Source: Prorocentrum cordatum
Lineage: Eukaryota > Sar > Dinophyceae > Prorocentrales > Prorocentraceae
DNA: 64,000 bases
Reading direction: 5' to 3'
Assembly (NCBI GenBank): GCA_963575745.1
Contig: CAUYUJ010020692.1
Span: 46,173 to 110,172 of the forward strand
In this document: in pieces, positions 42,299 through 51,915 of the stretch
Numbering within the stretch: position 1 is the stretch's first letter
Layout of the letters: the number at the start of each line of letters is the position of its first letter
The notes under the pieces: model-generated
Seen by the model: only the letters and a program-made list of their open reading frames with translations
The model's database searches: none
What the model was told of the DNA's origin: nothing
Made by a program: the position numbers and the translations under genes

Positions 42299-42574
42299 CG
42301 AGGTGCAGCAACAGCATCACGCGCACATATGTGAGATGCCTCACAATATGATCCTGGCTCGTCCAGACGCTACTTCCCAGCCGCGACAGGCAGCGGCAGA
42401 GATAACAGGTGAAACGCTCCTGGGCTTTCTGGGAGTTCCTGCATTTCACTCGGCACCAAAGGTGCATCACAGCTGAACTTGCTAAACCTGACACCGCGCA
42501 GCACCTGCAAGCGCAGAACAACAAACAGCGGACTAGGGCCTAGGGCCTGGAGCCAGTCACAGAAAACCTTGAGG

Positions 42575-43905
42575 TTACAGATAAGACAAGGGCTTGCCCC
42601 CCTCATATTCTAGCTCTTGTCGATCGCGTGCGACAGGAGGCGGGGAATCCCGACGGGCAGTGTCCACCATTTCTCGAAGATCCTCTTCGAGGGTCTGCTT
42701 GTCGCCAGCGGCGGTCGCGGCCGAAGAGGCAGAGGCACCTTCAGGCGCCCCAGCTCCAGCACGGGCCCTTTGGGCACCTGGCCCGCCAGCAGCATCGCCA
42801 CCGCCCGCGTGAGTCGCTCCCGACTCGCCCTTTCGCTTCCTCGCGGCCAGGCGCACGCGATGCGCTCCATGCGCTTCGCGATGTTGGCGAGCGTGCTCTG
42901 CCACCTGGGCGAACAAGTCCTGCGCGAGCTTGTTGACGCCAGAGGCCAGCTCCTCAGTCCGTTTCTGGAACTCGTCCTGGCCCACTGGGCTGATCTTCGC
43001 GTCGAGCCCGAAGTCGTCGAGCATCTGGCTGCAATCGACGATCTGCGCGAAACCGACCTTAGCAGAGACCAGGTTCCCCCAGCTTGAGCAACGGCACGCC
43101 AGGCTGAGATTCCGCCGACTCCACCTTGGCCGAACCCTGAAGTTGCGCACGAGACTCCTGGTATGCCTGATCAGCAGCCGAAGTTGGCGTGCGTTGTCCA
43201 CGCAGCGAGCTCTCGGCTTCCGCGAGTTGCTCACGCAGCCGAACCACACGCGACAGACAAGTTTCCATCTGCGTCTCCAGTTTTCGAACATTCGCATGCG
43301 CCTGCTGCATCGTGGTGTGGGCCGAAAGTTGAACGGGACGCGCTGCCATGTCGAGGTGCCGCGCCATGCCGAGAGAACGGCGTGCCGCTCCCGTACCCCC
43401 CGCCTTCTGAGGCAGCCCACCGAGCACGTTGGCCCCCTCTGCGGAGATGGCTGGGCCTGGGCCCGCAGGAAGTGGCGGGGTGCCTCCTCTTAGCTTCGTC
43501 AGTGCGCTCCTCTCCACCTGGTAGAGTAGGACTCCACTGCTAGACGCCTCCACCGTACCAGGCGTTTGCCCGTGCTTCTGCCATCGAGGCCCTTGCCTCC
43601 GTAGCCGCCTTTGCCGTAGCACAGCGAGTTGAGAGCGGGAGTTCCCGTGCCTGCAGCTTGTGTGCCACCATTGCTCTGTCCATGCCAGCATCGTAGAGGA
43701 GTCACGACCGCAGACCAGCAGTCACCAGGAGCGGGAGCAGGGATAACTCAGGGATACATGCGTGGGAGCGAGCACGGGCAATGCTTGCACCAAAGGGCTT
43801 CGGGATGATTGCGCTTGCAACCGTAGGACGGGCACGCTATGCCAGTGGCTTTGGGCTTGCGTTTCTTGTTCCTTGTCTTAGTTCACCCAGAGTGACCGTG
43901 GGCGT
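42575..43905 (-). pseudogene. LINE-2 ORF1 (Gag-like), frameshifted
   Basis: Near 43850-43770 the minus strand reads IACPSYGCKRNHPEALWCKH followed by CPC, a Cys-rich motif. The 43691-43059 frame has an Ala/Gln helical region (HTTMQQAHANVRKLETQMET, RVVRLREQLAEAESSLRGQR) with heptad character. It shifts near 43060 to a second frame reading FAQIVDCSQMLDDFGLDAKI and VNKLAQDLFAQVAEHARQHR, ending KKPLSYL-like at 42575. This is the RNA-binding ORF1 layout of dinoflagellate LINEs. Confidence 0.6.
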
Positions 43906-44114
43906 CATCTCGTCATCCCCAGCTCTGATCCAGGGCTGATACGAGAAATCAGGAGACGGCTTCGGAACCATCGGCAGAGTGTACGGCAAATGAGGCGGTA
44001 CCGTACACGAACGTAATTGAGAGACAGAGGCTTGGCAGTGAAGCCAGGGAAGCAGTTTGGGGCCGCAAGTTTCCCTTCACCACACGCACAAGACCCTGAG
44101 CGAACCGCCACGGA

Positions 44115-44136
44115 CTTGAGCCAAAATGGCTACGGA
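44115..44136 (-). other. Exact 22-nt spliced-leader relic at the 5' end of LINE-2
   Basis: The reverse complement reads TCCGTAGCCATTTTGG followed by CTCAAG, identical to the dinoflagellate SL with T at the first, variable position. It is directly preceded (in element orientation) by GGA-rich DNA and followed by the LINE-2 5' region, so it defines the boundary. Confidence 0.95.
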
Positions 44137-44151
44137 GCCTCCTCCTGATCT

Positions 44152-44285
44152 ATTCCTCCTCCTCCTCCTCTGCCTCCTCCTCCTCCCCTCCTCCTCCCCC
44201 TCCGCCTCCTCCTCCGCCTCCTCCTCCGCCTCCTCCTCCGCCTCCTCCTCCTGCTCCTCCTCATTTTCCTCCTCCTCCTCCCCCT
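44152..44285. repeat. (TCC)n microsatellite at the 5' side of LINE-2
   Basis: TCCTCC with GCC and TGC interruptions. It is (GGA)n in LINE-2 orientation. Confidence 0.93.
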
Positions 44286-44397
44286 CCCCAGGGCGCCGTT
44301 TCCTTCTGGACCCCCGGCGGTGGGAGCTTCCAAGACGGTCGACCCGTTCTGCGCCGCCGCCGCTGCCGCGCGTGGCCGCCAGGCCGCCGAGCTCGTG

Positions 44398-44590
44398 CAG
44401 TGGAAGCACATGCCAAGAAACACCCTGCTTGCCTCCAGGGTGCCCTGGGTTTCTTGGGTGCCGATGGTTTTGCCATGGACAGCGCGACGTCTCCACACCA
44501 ACATTCCATGGACGTCCTGGGGTCTCAGGGTTGGGTTTCTGGTGGAAGGTTTCTTGTGGTCGGGCTCCAACTGTGTGCCTGCCCCGCTCC
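44398..44590. repeat. Dispersed repeat (GCCAAGAAACACCCTGC family), copy 3
   Basis: TGCCAAGAAACACCCTGCTT, GGGTGCCCTGGGTTTCTTGG and ATGGACGTCCTGGGGTCTCA match 37140-37320 closely. The first part is partly self-complementary. Confidence 0.8.
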
Positions 44591-44635
44591 GCGCCCCTGG
44601 TGGCACGCAGCCTTGTGCCGTGGCCCTCCCTAGGG

Positions 44636-44850
44636 GAACGGAGACTGACATAAACACATAAACTCGGAGGCCTGCGCGGATTGCTCGCGTCCTCGGTCAG
44701 TTTGGTGGTCACATGTGAACCCTACCCCCGCCCCCCACGATTCCTCAGGGGGGTTGGGGAATCAATTCGTTCGGGAGTCCCCGAGCGAAATGAACCCCCA
44801 TCCGCCTTGGAAATTGAGAGGGGTGGGTGTAGGGTTCACATGTTGCCACC
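44636..44850. repeat. Foldback element, half related to the 58.05-kb hairpin
   Basis: The left part, GACATAAACACATAAACTCG then GAGGCCTGCGCGGATTGCTC, matches the arm of the hairpin at 58049-58243. The following part is itself palindromic: CACATGTGAACCCTACCCCC (44710) pairs with the reverse complement of GGGGTGGGTGTAGGGTTCAC (44826). Confidence 0.7.
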
Positions 44851-45119
44851 TAGCAGTGGCGAAGCGTCCTGGCACGCCTGTAGGCTCACCAAGGAATGTT
44901 CTGAGGACCCCGTGCGGTCTGCACGGGAGGTTCTTCGAACAGTTCTGGCTGAGGCTGTCTTGTTTTAACGCATCAAGTTGACGTTCTAAGAGCATCGTTT
45001 TGCTCTTAGAACGTTTTCGGGTTCTGAGAATATTTCGTGGTAGGCCTATAGGACAACCGGAACAGTCGGTACCTGCTCATTTGCTCCGATGCTCGTCCTC
45101 GCCCTCTCGTCCTTTCGCC

Positions 45120-45290
45120 AGAGAAGTAGAAAAAGGCACCCATGCCCCTACCCTTCTCCCATGTGTTTCCCCTCTCTGGCCCTTCTAAGGAGGCCCAGGT
45201 CGCCACCGCTGGGGTCGCCTCGGAATCCGGGTCAGAACGCACCTCGGGGGAGGTCCGGGGAGCAGCGGGAGCAGCGGCAGCGGTGCCTTC
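45120..45290. repeat. Dispersed repeat shared with 49025-49150
   Basis: GTCGCCACCGCTGGGGTCGC then CGGGGGAGGTCCGGGGAGCA at 45200-45260 corresponds to GTCGCCACCGCTGGAGTCGC then CGGGAGAGGTCTAGGGAGTA at 49058-49130. The copies are diverged by about 20 percent. Confidence 0.65.
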
Positions 45291-45462
45291 GGGTTGCCCC
45301 ACGCCCTCCTCGTGCCTGCGGCCCACGGGTCGCCACAGGTGCCCCCCTGCAAGCCGACCGACTGCCTCAACGGCGTGCGCGTCCTCAGCATGGTCTGGAT
45401 CATCCTGGGCCACACGTTCCTCATGCCCATCTCGATCGCCGGCTACAGCAACATGGAGGATC
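45291..45462 (+). CDS. Acyltransferase-3-like exon (N-terminal membrane segment)
   Basis: One plus frame reads CKPTDCLNGVRVLSMVWIIL then GHTFLMPISIAGYSNMED before losing character in a G-run at 45461. The pattern CxNGxRxLSMxWxxxGH is the start of the acyltransferase-3 (NRF-6-like) domain: the first transmembrane helix and the conserved His. These multipass membrane proteins move acyl groups onto lipids or sugars. Exon ends are not defined; the 5' side lacks a clear start codon in frame. Matching later parts of the domain occur at 61942, 62381 and 62829, but more than 16 kb and a Rab exon lie between, so they may be a different paralogue. Confidence 0.6.
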
Positions 45463-45940
45463 GGGGGGGGGGAAGGAGGAGCACGGGAGCGACAGGTGGA
45501 CGTACACGTACACGAGTCCACGTTGGGCTCGGGAGTCCGCATCCCGCGGGCGCTTTTATCACGAGGCTGGTCTCGCAGATTGGGGCGCCGTATTCATGTA
45601 TGTGGTTGGGCACGTACGTCCTTTGTGGGCTCTGTAGAAGCGACACCACGACCAGGGGGGGGCACCTCCAGCGAGGGGGTCCACGATGCCTCCCCGAGCT
45701 GGGGATAGGGGACGTCTCGAGCGAGAGGGGGGAACCACAGCACTAGGGGTGCCCCTCCAGGCTCCTCCCGCTGGCGATGTGCGGTGGAGGTGCCACTTGT
45801 TCGTCGATCCTCGGAGGAGGGCGGCCCTGCGTGCAGGGCGACGGGCGGAGCAGGGCTCGGAGAGTGCTAGCTGGAGGAGAGAGATCGAGGGGCGGAGGAT
45901 GAGGAGACGCAGCCGCAGCAGAAGGAGAACGGGCGCGATT
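45463..45940. other. Spacer without a recognised gene
   Basis: G-rich and mixed DNA following the acyltransferase-like exon. Open frames on both strands show no domain. Confidence 0.4.
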
Positions 45941-45945
45941 GGGAC

Positions 45946-46239
45946 GATGAGGATGATGATGCTCATGATCATGATCATGATCATGATCATGATCATGATG
46001 ATGATGATGCTGATGCTGATGCTGATGCTGCTGATGATCATGATGATGCTGATGCTGATGCTGATGCTGATGCTGATGTTGATGCTGATGCTGCTGATGC
46101 TGATGCTGACGTTGATGCTGATGCTGATTATCATGATGGTGATGTCGATGCTGATACTGATACCGATACTGATACTGATGCTGATACTGATGATGATGAT
46201 GCTGATGATTATGATTAATGATGGTGCTGCTGATGCTGC

Positions 46240-46278
<39 letters not shown>

Positions 46279-46290
46279 CGATGATGATGC

Positions 46291-46328
<38 letters not shown>

Positions 46329-46436
46329 CTGATGCTGATGCTGATACTGATGACGAAGAGAAGGAGGAGTAGGAAGAGGAGGAGGAGGAGGAGGAGGAGG
46401 AGGAGGAGGAGGAGGAGGAGGAGGAGGAGGAGGGGG
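45946..46436. repeat. (GAT)/(GCTGAT)/(GGA) compound microsatellite
   Basis: CATGAT repeats give way to GATGCT, GATACT and GAT runs, then (GGA)n at 46376-46436. Poly-Met, Leu-Met and poly-Asp frames are artefacts. Confidence 0.95.
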
Positions 46437-47725
46437 GTCCAGTTACGTTGCCAGGTTGACAGAGTCAGCTACCCCCCCCCGCACTCCTGCCCTCCCATAA
46501 CATGGGAACCGATGCTGGCGCAACTGGATATCGGGACTGGCGCGCGTTCCCGCCCAGCCAACGGACACCGCCCGCGCGCGCTTCCCGCCTACCGCCCGGA
46601 CCCCTTCATTGTTCGCGGGACAAAAAACGGCATAAAGCTAGTTTCTCGACGCTGCGCGCGCATTCCGTGGACCTGCGCGGGGCCCCCTGGCAGGGCCTCC
46701 GGCGCCGCCCCCGACGCTCTCCTCACGCCTGGGAGGGGGGGGGTCTAGCGCAGATCCAAGCAATCAGTTCCTGTTTATGCCGTGTTCCGTTCCTTGACAT
46801 TCCCCCCGTGCCCCCCCCAATAAACCGGCTGCCCCTCGCAGGACCTCGATGGATTCACCACGTCGTTTGGCAGGCCACGGGGCCGAGGAGCTCGGCGGTG
46901 GAATTCGGTGTATGCACGCTCCAGCGTCCCACGGGTGGGGAAGCTGGGGCGTCTAGACCGAGCTCCTGGGGCGACCAGACGACTTGGTGTGTGGCGTCGA
47001 GCCCCTCCCGGCTCAGAACAACAGGGGCAATTTCGGGGATGCACCCCCAGGCGGTGTTCGGACGCACCCCGATCGAGGATCGACGCCACCCATCGTTTAT
47101 CCCCGAGCTGGTGTCCCTAATCTGTTCTTCAGTCCAACCAAGTCTAGGATCGCGGACGCGAGATCCTCTGCTAGCAGCCAGAGGGCGCCACATTTGTGAG
47201 TGAGTTTCTGCAAGTGTGCGATGTGCTTGTGCGTGTTCGGTCTTAGAGTGTGCAGCAAGATCAGTAAGGTGGCCAGACGGGCGCGGCAGTGTCTGCTAAC
47301 TTCGCGAGCAGCGTACATGGTGCAGAGCCAGCAAACGGTATGGGCTTGAAGGGAGTGGCAAGGAGATCATCAACACTGGGATGACGAAGAACGCTGCAGA
47401 GGACAACCCGCTCATGTTCGTCGTCTCCTTATTCGGCTCCGATCGCGTGATCCGTTTTGATTGTCCAGTTGTCGCAACGCGCTCTCAGTCATCATTGTGG
47501 GCCTCGTCGATATATGTAGGCGGGGCAGGGGAAGGGGTGGGGGATAGTGGGGACGGCAAGATCTCTGCGCTCGCGCCATATCCGACACCCTATCCCTCCC
47601 TCCCATCCCTCCCCCATGAGCGAACTGTTTCTCAATCTGCGCACGCGTGTGATAGCCGAGCGGGAACTCCAGAATAAAGACGTCATGGTGTTATTCGCAA
47701 TCGGAAAAAGGGGAACTGCGTACAT
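46437..47725. other. Mostly unique DNA with one possible minus-strand exon
   Basis: The minus strand of 47193-46855 is open for 112 codons of balanced composition (RVRDPRLGWTEEQIRDTSSG, then SSIGVRPNTAWGCIPEIAPV). It may be an exon or a transposon relic. I do not recognise it. Nothing else in this stretch is convincing. Confidence 0.35.
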
Positions 47726-47727
47726 AG

Positions 47728-47775
47728 GAGGAGGAGGAGGAGGAGGAGGAGGAGGAGGAGGAGGAGGAGGAGGTG
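47728..47775. repeat. (GGA)n microsatellite
   Basis: About 15 GGA triplets, followed by GGA/GCA mixtures to 47925. Confidence 0.93.
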
Positions 47776-47925
47776 GTTGGTGAGCAGGAAGGTGAGCAGG
47801 AGGACAAGGAGGATGATCAAGGAGGAGGACGAGGACGAACAGCAGCAGCAACAGCAGCAGCAGGAACTGGAGTTGAAGGACTGGCAGGAGCAGGAGGAGC
47901 AGGAGAAGACAGAGGAGGGCAAGTG

Positions 47926-48927
47926 AGGGGGGCGATGACGATGAAGACGTTTTCGGATCCAGAAGAGTGCCCCAGGCTGTGCCGAGAGCCGATCCAAAAG
48001 TGAGGCCCACGCGGCAGCGGGAGCACGCTTCGGAAACACCGACAACAATGGGTTATGTGAATACAAACACATACATTTGAATTTTGACATCTGAGACAAC
48101 ACGCAACACATTGGAATACCGACAGCATTCAAGACAACACTTGCATACCGAAACAAAACATACACACACAATTATGAACAATATACATTACATTCAATTC
48201 CGCAACAATACGAACAGATCCTGTGTGTGAGAGAGAGAGAACAGCACGCGGAGAGGGTCGGAGACCTTCCGGACAGAGCCGGAGCAGAGGGGAGAGCAGC
48301 ATGCATATTGTGTAACCGTCAGGTTGGGCGTGCTCGCACCTGCCCCTCCCATCCAACCCTCCCCATCGCTCTGAACATTCTTGCATCCGCCGACTGGGGG
48401 GTCCCGGAATACCCCGATCTCCAGATAGCAGTTGCAGGATGTGACCCATCAAGTGCTGCGCATGCAGAAAAGAAGCTCTTGAGCATTGGAAATGGAGGAA
48501 GAGAAGGGAGAGGCGGATGAGCAGGAGCAGAAGGAGGAAGAGGCGAACGGGCAGGAGGAAACTGAATAAAGGAGGAGGGAGACTGAGCAGGAGCAGGGGC
48601 AGGAGAAGAGGGAGGAGCAGGAGGATCAGGGGAAGGCGGAGCAGGGAACACGGGGCGGAACGGGGAATCGGATCCAGAAGAGTGGCCCGCGCTGGGGCCA
48701 GAGCGCCATGCCGAACGACGGGAGCACCGTTTTGAAGGACCATGGATGCTCCCATCGAAAAAAGCACACGGGACATACACATCAACTTGACCTGTACAAG
48801 CGAATCATCGTATGCTGGAGATGCGGGTGCTGAGCTGCACAGTGCAGGTTGCAAAAGTGCAGTGGGGTTCATAGGGGGTAGGTTATGCATGATGGGTCGT
48901 CCCCATATCGATCCCAAAATATTGGAA
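47926..48927. other. Spacer without a recognised gene
   Basis: Contains a short (GA)n at 48226-48240 and GGAGCAGGA-rich pieces near 48510-48640. No gene is seen. Confidence 0.45.
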
Positions 48928-48990
48928 GTTAACACACACACACCATAGCGATCCCAAAAGGATCGATATGGTGTGTGTGTGTGTGCTAAC
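48928..48990. repeat. Hairpin with (CA)n/(GT)n arms
   Basis: GTTAACACACACACACCATA then GCGATCC pairs with GGATCGATATGGTGTGTGTG and GTGCTAAC around a CAAAA loop. Confidence 0.9.
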
Positions 48991-49608
48991 TCAGAGGATG
49001 AGAAGGTACCCACACCGCTACGCTTTGCCCGTTTTCCCTCTTTGGGCCTCAAATGCCCTTGTCGCCACCGCTGGAGTCGCCTCGACATTCTAGTCAGAAA
49101 GCACCCCGGGAGAGGTCTAGGGAGTAGCGGTATCGGCACCTCTGGTCTCCCCGTTATTTTTCAAGTCGGGAGCGCCGCATGCAGTCCTGCGCATTCCCGC
49201 CCGCCCTCCAGCCAGACAAATAGCACCCAGGACTTAGCATGGGCAACGGTCTCCACCTGGTGGGCAGCCACTGGGGAGCCACTGCGCAAGCCGGATAAGC
49301 CACGTTCGCGGGGTACGCCATGCGCTCCAGGATCGCCACGTCAACCAGATGTGCCAGGTGCCTCAGGCACAGCCAAGACGCTGAGGGCCGCTTTGGCTCT
49401 GGAGGGGGCTCGCTGTTCCTTAGGTCGCATCGTGGTTGTTCCTCCAGCCTTCCGCGTGCATCCATGCATTTCTGGTTCGAAAAGGGGCTTCGTTCCTTCT
49501 TTGGCGCTGCTTGCTTCAACAACCCGACAGTACCCCGGCGCGCCAGGAGCAGTCCGAAGCATGCAACATATGGGGCGTGCCAATGAGGCCTTGCCTTCGA
49601 GGATCGAA

Positions 49609-49774
49609 CTCCTCCTCCTCCTCCTCCTCCTCCTCCTCCTCCTGCTCCTCCTCCTGCTCACCCTCCTCCTTCCCCTCCTCGTCCTCCTCCTCGTCCTCCT
49701 CCTCCTCCTCCTTCATCTCCTTCACATCCGCCACCTCCTCTTCCTCCTCCTCCTCCTCCTCCTCCTCCACCTCC

Positions 49775-49829
<55 letters not shown>

Positions 49830-49830
49830 C
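49609..49830. repeat. (TCC)n-(TCA)n microsatellite upstream of LINE-3
   Basis: TCC triplets with CTG and GTC steps, then about 17 TCA/CAT triplets at 49776-49826. Confidence 0.95.
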
Positions 49831-50127
49831 CCGCGGAAGGCGGCGGAAGGGCGGCGGAAGGTCGGCGGAAGCAAAACGAGGCCGCCTCCGCCGGCGGAAG
49901 CCGGCGGAGGGTGGCGAAAAGCCTCGACGGCTCGAAGGATCTTTGCACGCTCAGGGCGTGCTGGGTCGCAACTCCCAGCCCGACCGACTCACTCGACACC
50001 TCCCCTCCGCGCGTGCGCGGCCCATGCGGAGCGGCGCCCAGGAGCGGGAACACCAACGACCTCTACGTCGGTGAGGTGAGCGCTGGACCCTGGCACGCGG
50101 GTCCTGGACCTGGAGATCAGCTTCACC

Positions 50128-51915
50128 ATGCCGAATACGGCCTCCAGGGAGCAAGTGCACTGGGGAGGCAAACGGGCTCTTCGACGAGCCGCTCGTGCTC
50201 TATACCTGCTCGGAGTGGTGTGGTATCGTGGCAAGAAGTACACCAGGGCCACCGCCGCAGCTCTCCTCTCAGATCACCGACGCCAGGGGGCCCAGGGTGA
50301 TGCTGAACATCTTTCTTCCACTTTCTCCTCGGGGGCACCACCTGCGCGTCCTCCTGCTGACCTCCCTGACTTGGCCACCAGCGCCGCCAGGTACCATGCA
50401 CGCTTCACCCGACGAGCTCATCGCCACAAGCAGCTGATGACCTTCTGGAGCTACAACTGCGAGAGCCTACTTCGAGCTGACCGCCTCGGAGAACTACTTC
50501 GTTTAGCGACCAAGGCCAATGTGTCGGTGGTGTGCCTCCAAAGCACTTTGCTTGAGCTGGGGCTGCCGTGGACGACGGAGGGCTACAGAGTTATCCCGAC
50601 GCCACGCACTACCCGTACGAGCCGTGACGGATGCCTGATAGCATTCAGCCTGCGACACTTTCTGCCCTCCGAGCTGCGCGTTTCCCACAGTTGGCTGGAC
50701 GGCAGACTCCAAGGGATCCGACTAAGAAGAGCGGGCCCCAGAGAACGAGACGTCTACATCCTGAACGGCTACGCCCCCCTGAATGAGGTTAGCCACGCCG
50801 TGACGGGTACCGATCACCATGAGAAAGTTGCAGCCCATCGAGAGTTTCAGAATAAATATTGGAGTCAATGCCGAGCCGCCCTGCAGCAAATCCCCCGCCG
50901 CACTGCCCTGGTTGTCACCATGGACGCCAACGCCGCCATGTCGCCGAACCCCCCCCACGTTGGCTTCGCGGGCCAGCGCCGCATGTATGCCGCCACCAAC
51001 TACAACGGTATGCGCCTGCTGGACCTCCTGCAGACGTTCCACATGACCGCCCTCAACACGTTCGGCAGGATGAACCGCCAGAACGGGACATGGAAGCACA
51101 CCACAGGCCCTGGATGGACCACCATCGATTACATCTGCACCAGGCTCCACGGTTCCTATGGAAAGCGGGCGGCCCCGCTGAAGAAGTTACCTGTCAGCCT
51201 CAGTGGTTACCGCGACCATCGCCCAGTTCAGGCTCAGATCTACGTCGGCCTTCGGGCACGCCGCCGACCTGAAGAGAAGCCCGCCCGCTGGGACCGAGAC
51301 GCCCTAGTACAAGACCTCAACCTTCTCCGTGACCCCGATGCCGAACTCCCCCAACGCCTAGTGGACATGCGATCGAAATTTGTGACACTCCTTGACCAGC
51401 GGCTGCTGTCTGGACAGTGGCCTGATGAATGCGGAGACGAACGCAGATACGCCACCCCGTCAGACTACTTCAACGCCCTGGAGCACACGTTGATCGAGGT
51501 AGCGGCCCCATACTACATTCTACAGCCCCAGAAGTTGACCCGCCCCAAGCTGAAGGACTCCACCCTGGCCTTGATCGACCGCAAGCATCGCATCCAGCGC
51601 AGAATGGCCAGCATGACCAATCAGGAGTCCGACAGCTACGCTGCCATGCAGGCCGAGTTCGACACAGCATATCGTGAAGCCGCCAGAGCAGTTCGAGCCG
51701 CCAACGACTGGCCGACACAGCCACGGAAGCGGAGACGGCCGACGCGAACCAGAACCTGCGGAAGCTCCACAGCGTCATCCGCCGCCTCGCCCCGAAGCCT
51801 GCCGCACCCACGGTCACGGTCAACAACCCCGAGTCTGGAGGCCTCTGCATGGACGACGCTGAAGAAGCCGACGTTCGAGTACGGGCCCTGTGCAGCATCT
51901 TCGAGGGCTCGATGA
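50128..51915 (+). CDS. LINE-3 ORF A: AP-endonuclease protein
   Basis: It opens with ATG in a CACCATG context; 595 codons. Residues 1-100 are basic and Ala-rich. Residues 104-375 form an exonuclease/endonuclease/phosphatase fold: FWSYNCESLL (Asn), VVCLQSTLLELG (the position normally held by the catalytic Glu after Gln is Ser), ILNGYAPLNE, LVVTMDANAAM (DxN strand), GWTTIDYICTRL, and GYRDHRPVQAQ (the Asp-His pair). Residues 380-525 are helical. Past about residue 525 the frame turns Arg/Ser/Pro-rich because the true coding frame moves to -1 near 51702. The enzyme would nick target DNA. The missing Glu may be a lineage trait or a lesion. Confidence 0.82.
   Translation: MPNTASREQVHWGGKRALRRAARALYLLGVVWYRGKKYTRATAAALLSDHRRQGAQGDAEHLSSTFSSGAPPARPPADLPDLATSAARYHARFTRRAHRHKQLMTFWSYNCESLLRADRLGELLRLATKANVSVVCLQSTLLELGLPWTTEGYRVIPTPRTTRTSRDGCLIAFSLRHFLPSELRVSHSWLDGRLQGIRLRRAGPRERDVYILNGYAPLNEVSHAVTGTDHHEKVAAHREFQNKYWSQCRAALQQIPRRTALVVTMDANAAMSPNPPHVGFAGQRRMYAATNYNGMRLLDLLQTFHMTALNTFGRMNRQNGTWKHTTGPGWTTIDYICTRLHGSYGKRAAPLKKLPVSLSGYRDHRPVQAQIYVGLRARRRPEEKPARWDRDALVQDLNLLRDPDAELPQRLVDMRSKFVTLLDQRLLSGQWPDECGDERRYATPSDYFNALEHTLIEVAAPYYILQPQKLTRPKLKDSTLALIDRKHRIQRRMASMTNQESDSYAAMQAEFDTAYREAARAVRAANDWPTQPRKRRRPTRTRTCGSSTASSAASPRSLPHPRSRSTTPSLEASAWTTLKKPTFEYGPCAASSRAR

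Larger units (their letters stand above)
38151..44136 (-). mobile_element. LINE-2: non-LTR retrotransposon with exact SL 5' end (decayed)
   Basis: About 6.0 kb on the minus strand: spliced leader (44136-44115), ORF1 (about 43905-42575), AP endonuclease (42298-41390), RT (40983-40120), Cys/His finger (about 39600-39400), RNase H (39240-38600), and a 3' end before the (TCC)n at 38150. It has several frameshifts, but the RT catalytic YVDD is preserved. Its 5' side also abuts a (TCC)n tract, which is (GGA)n in the element's orientation. Confidence 0.85.
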
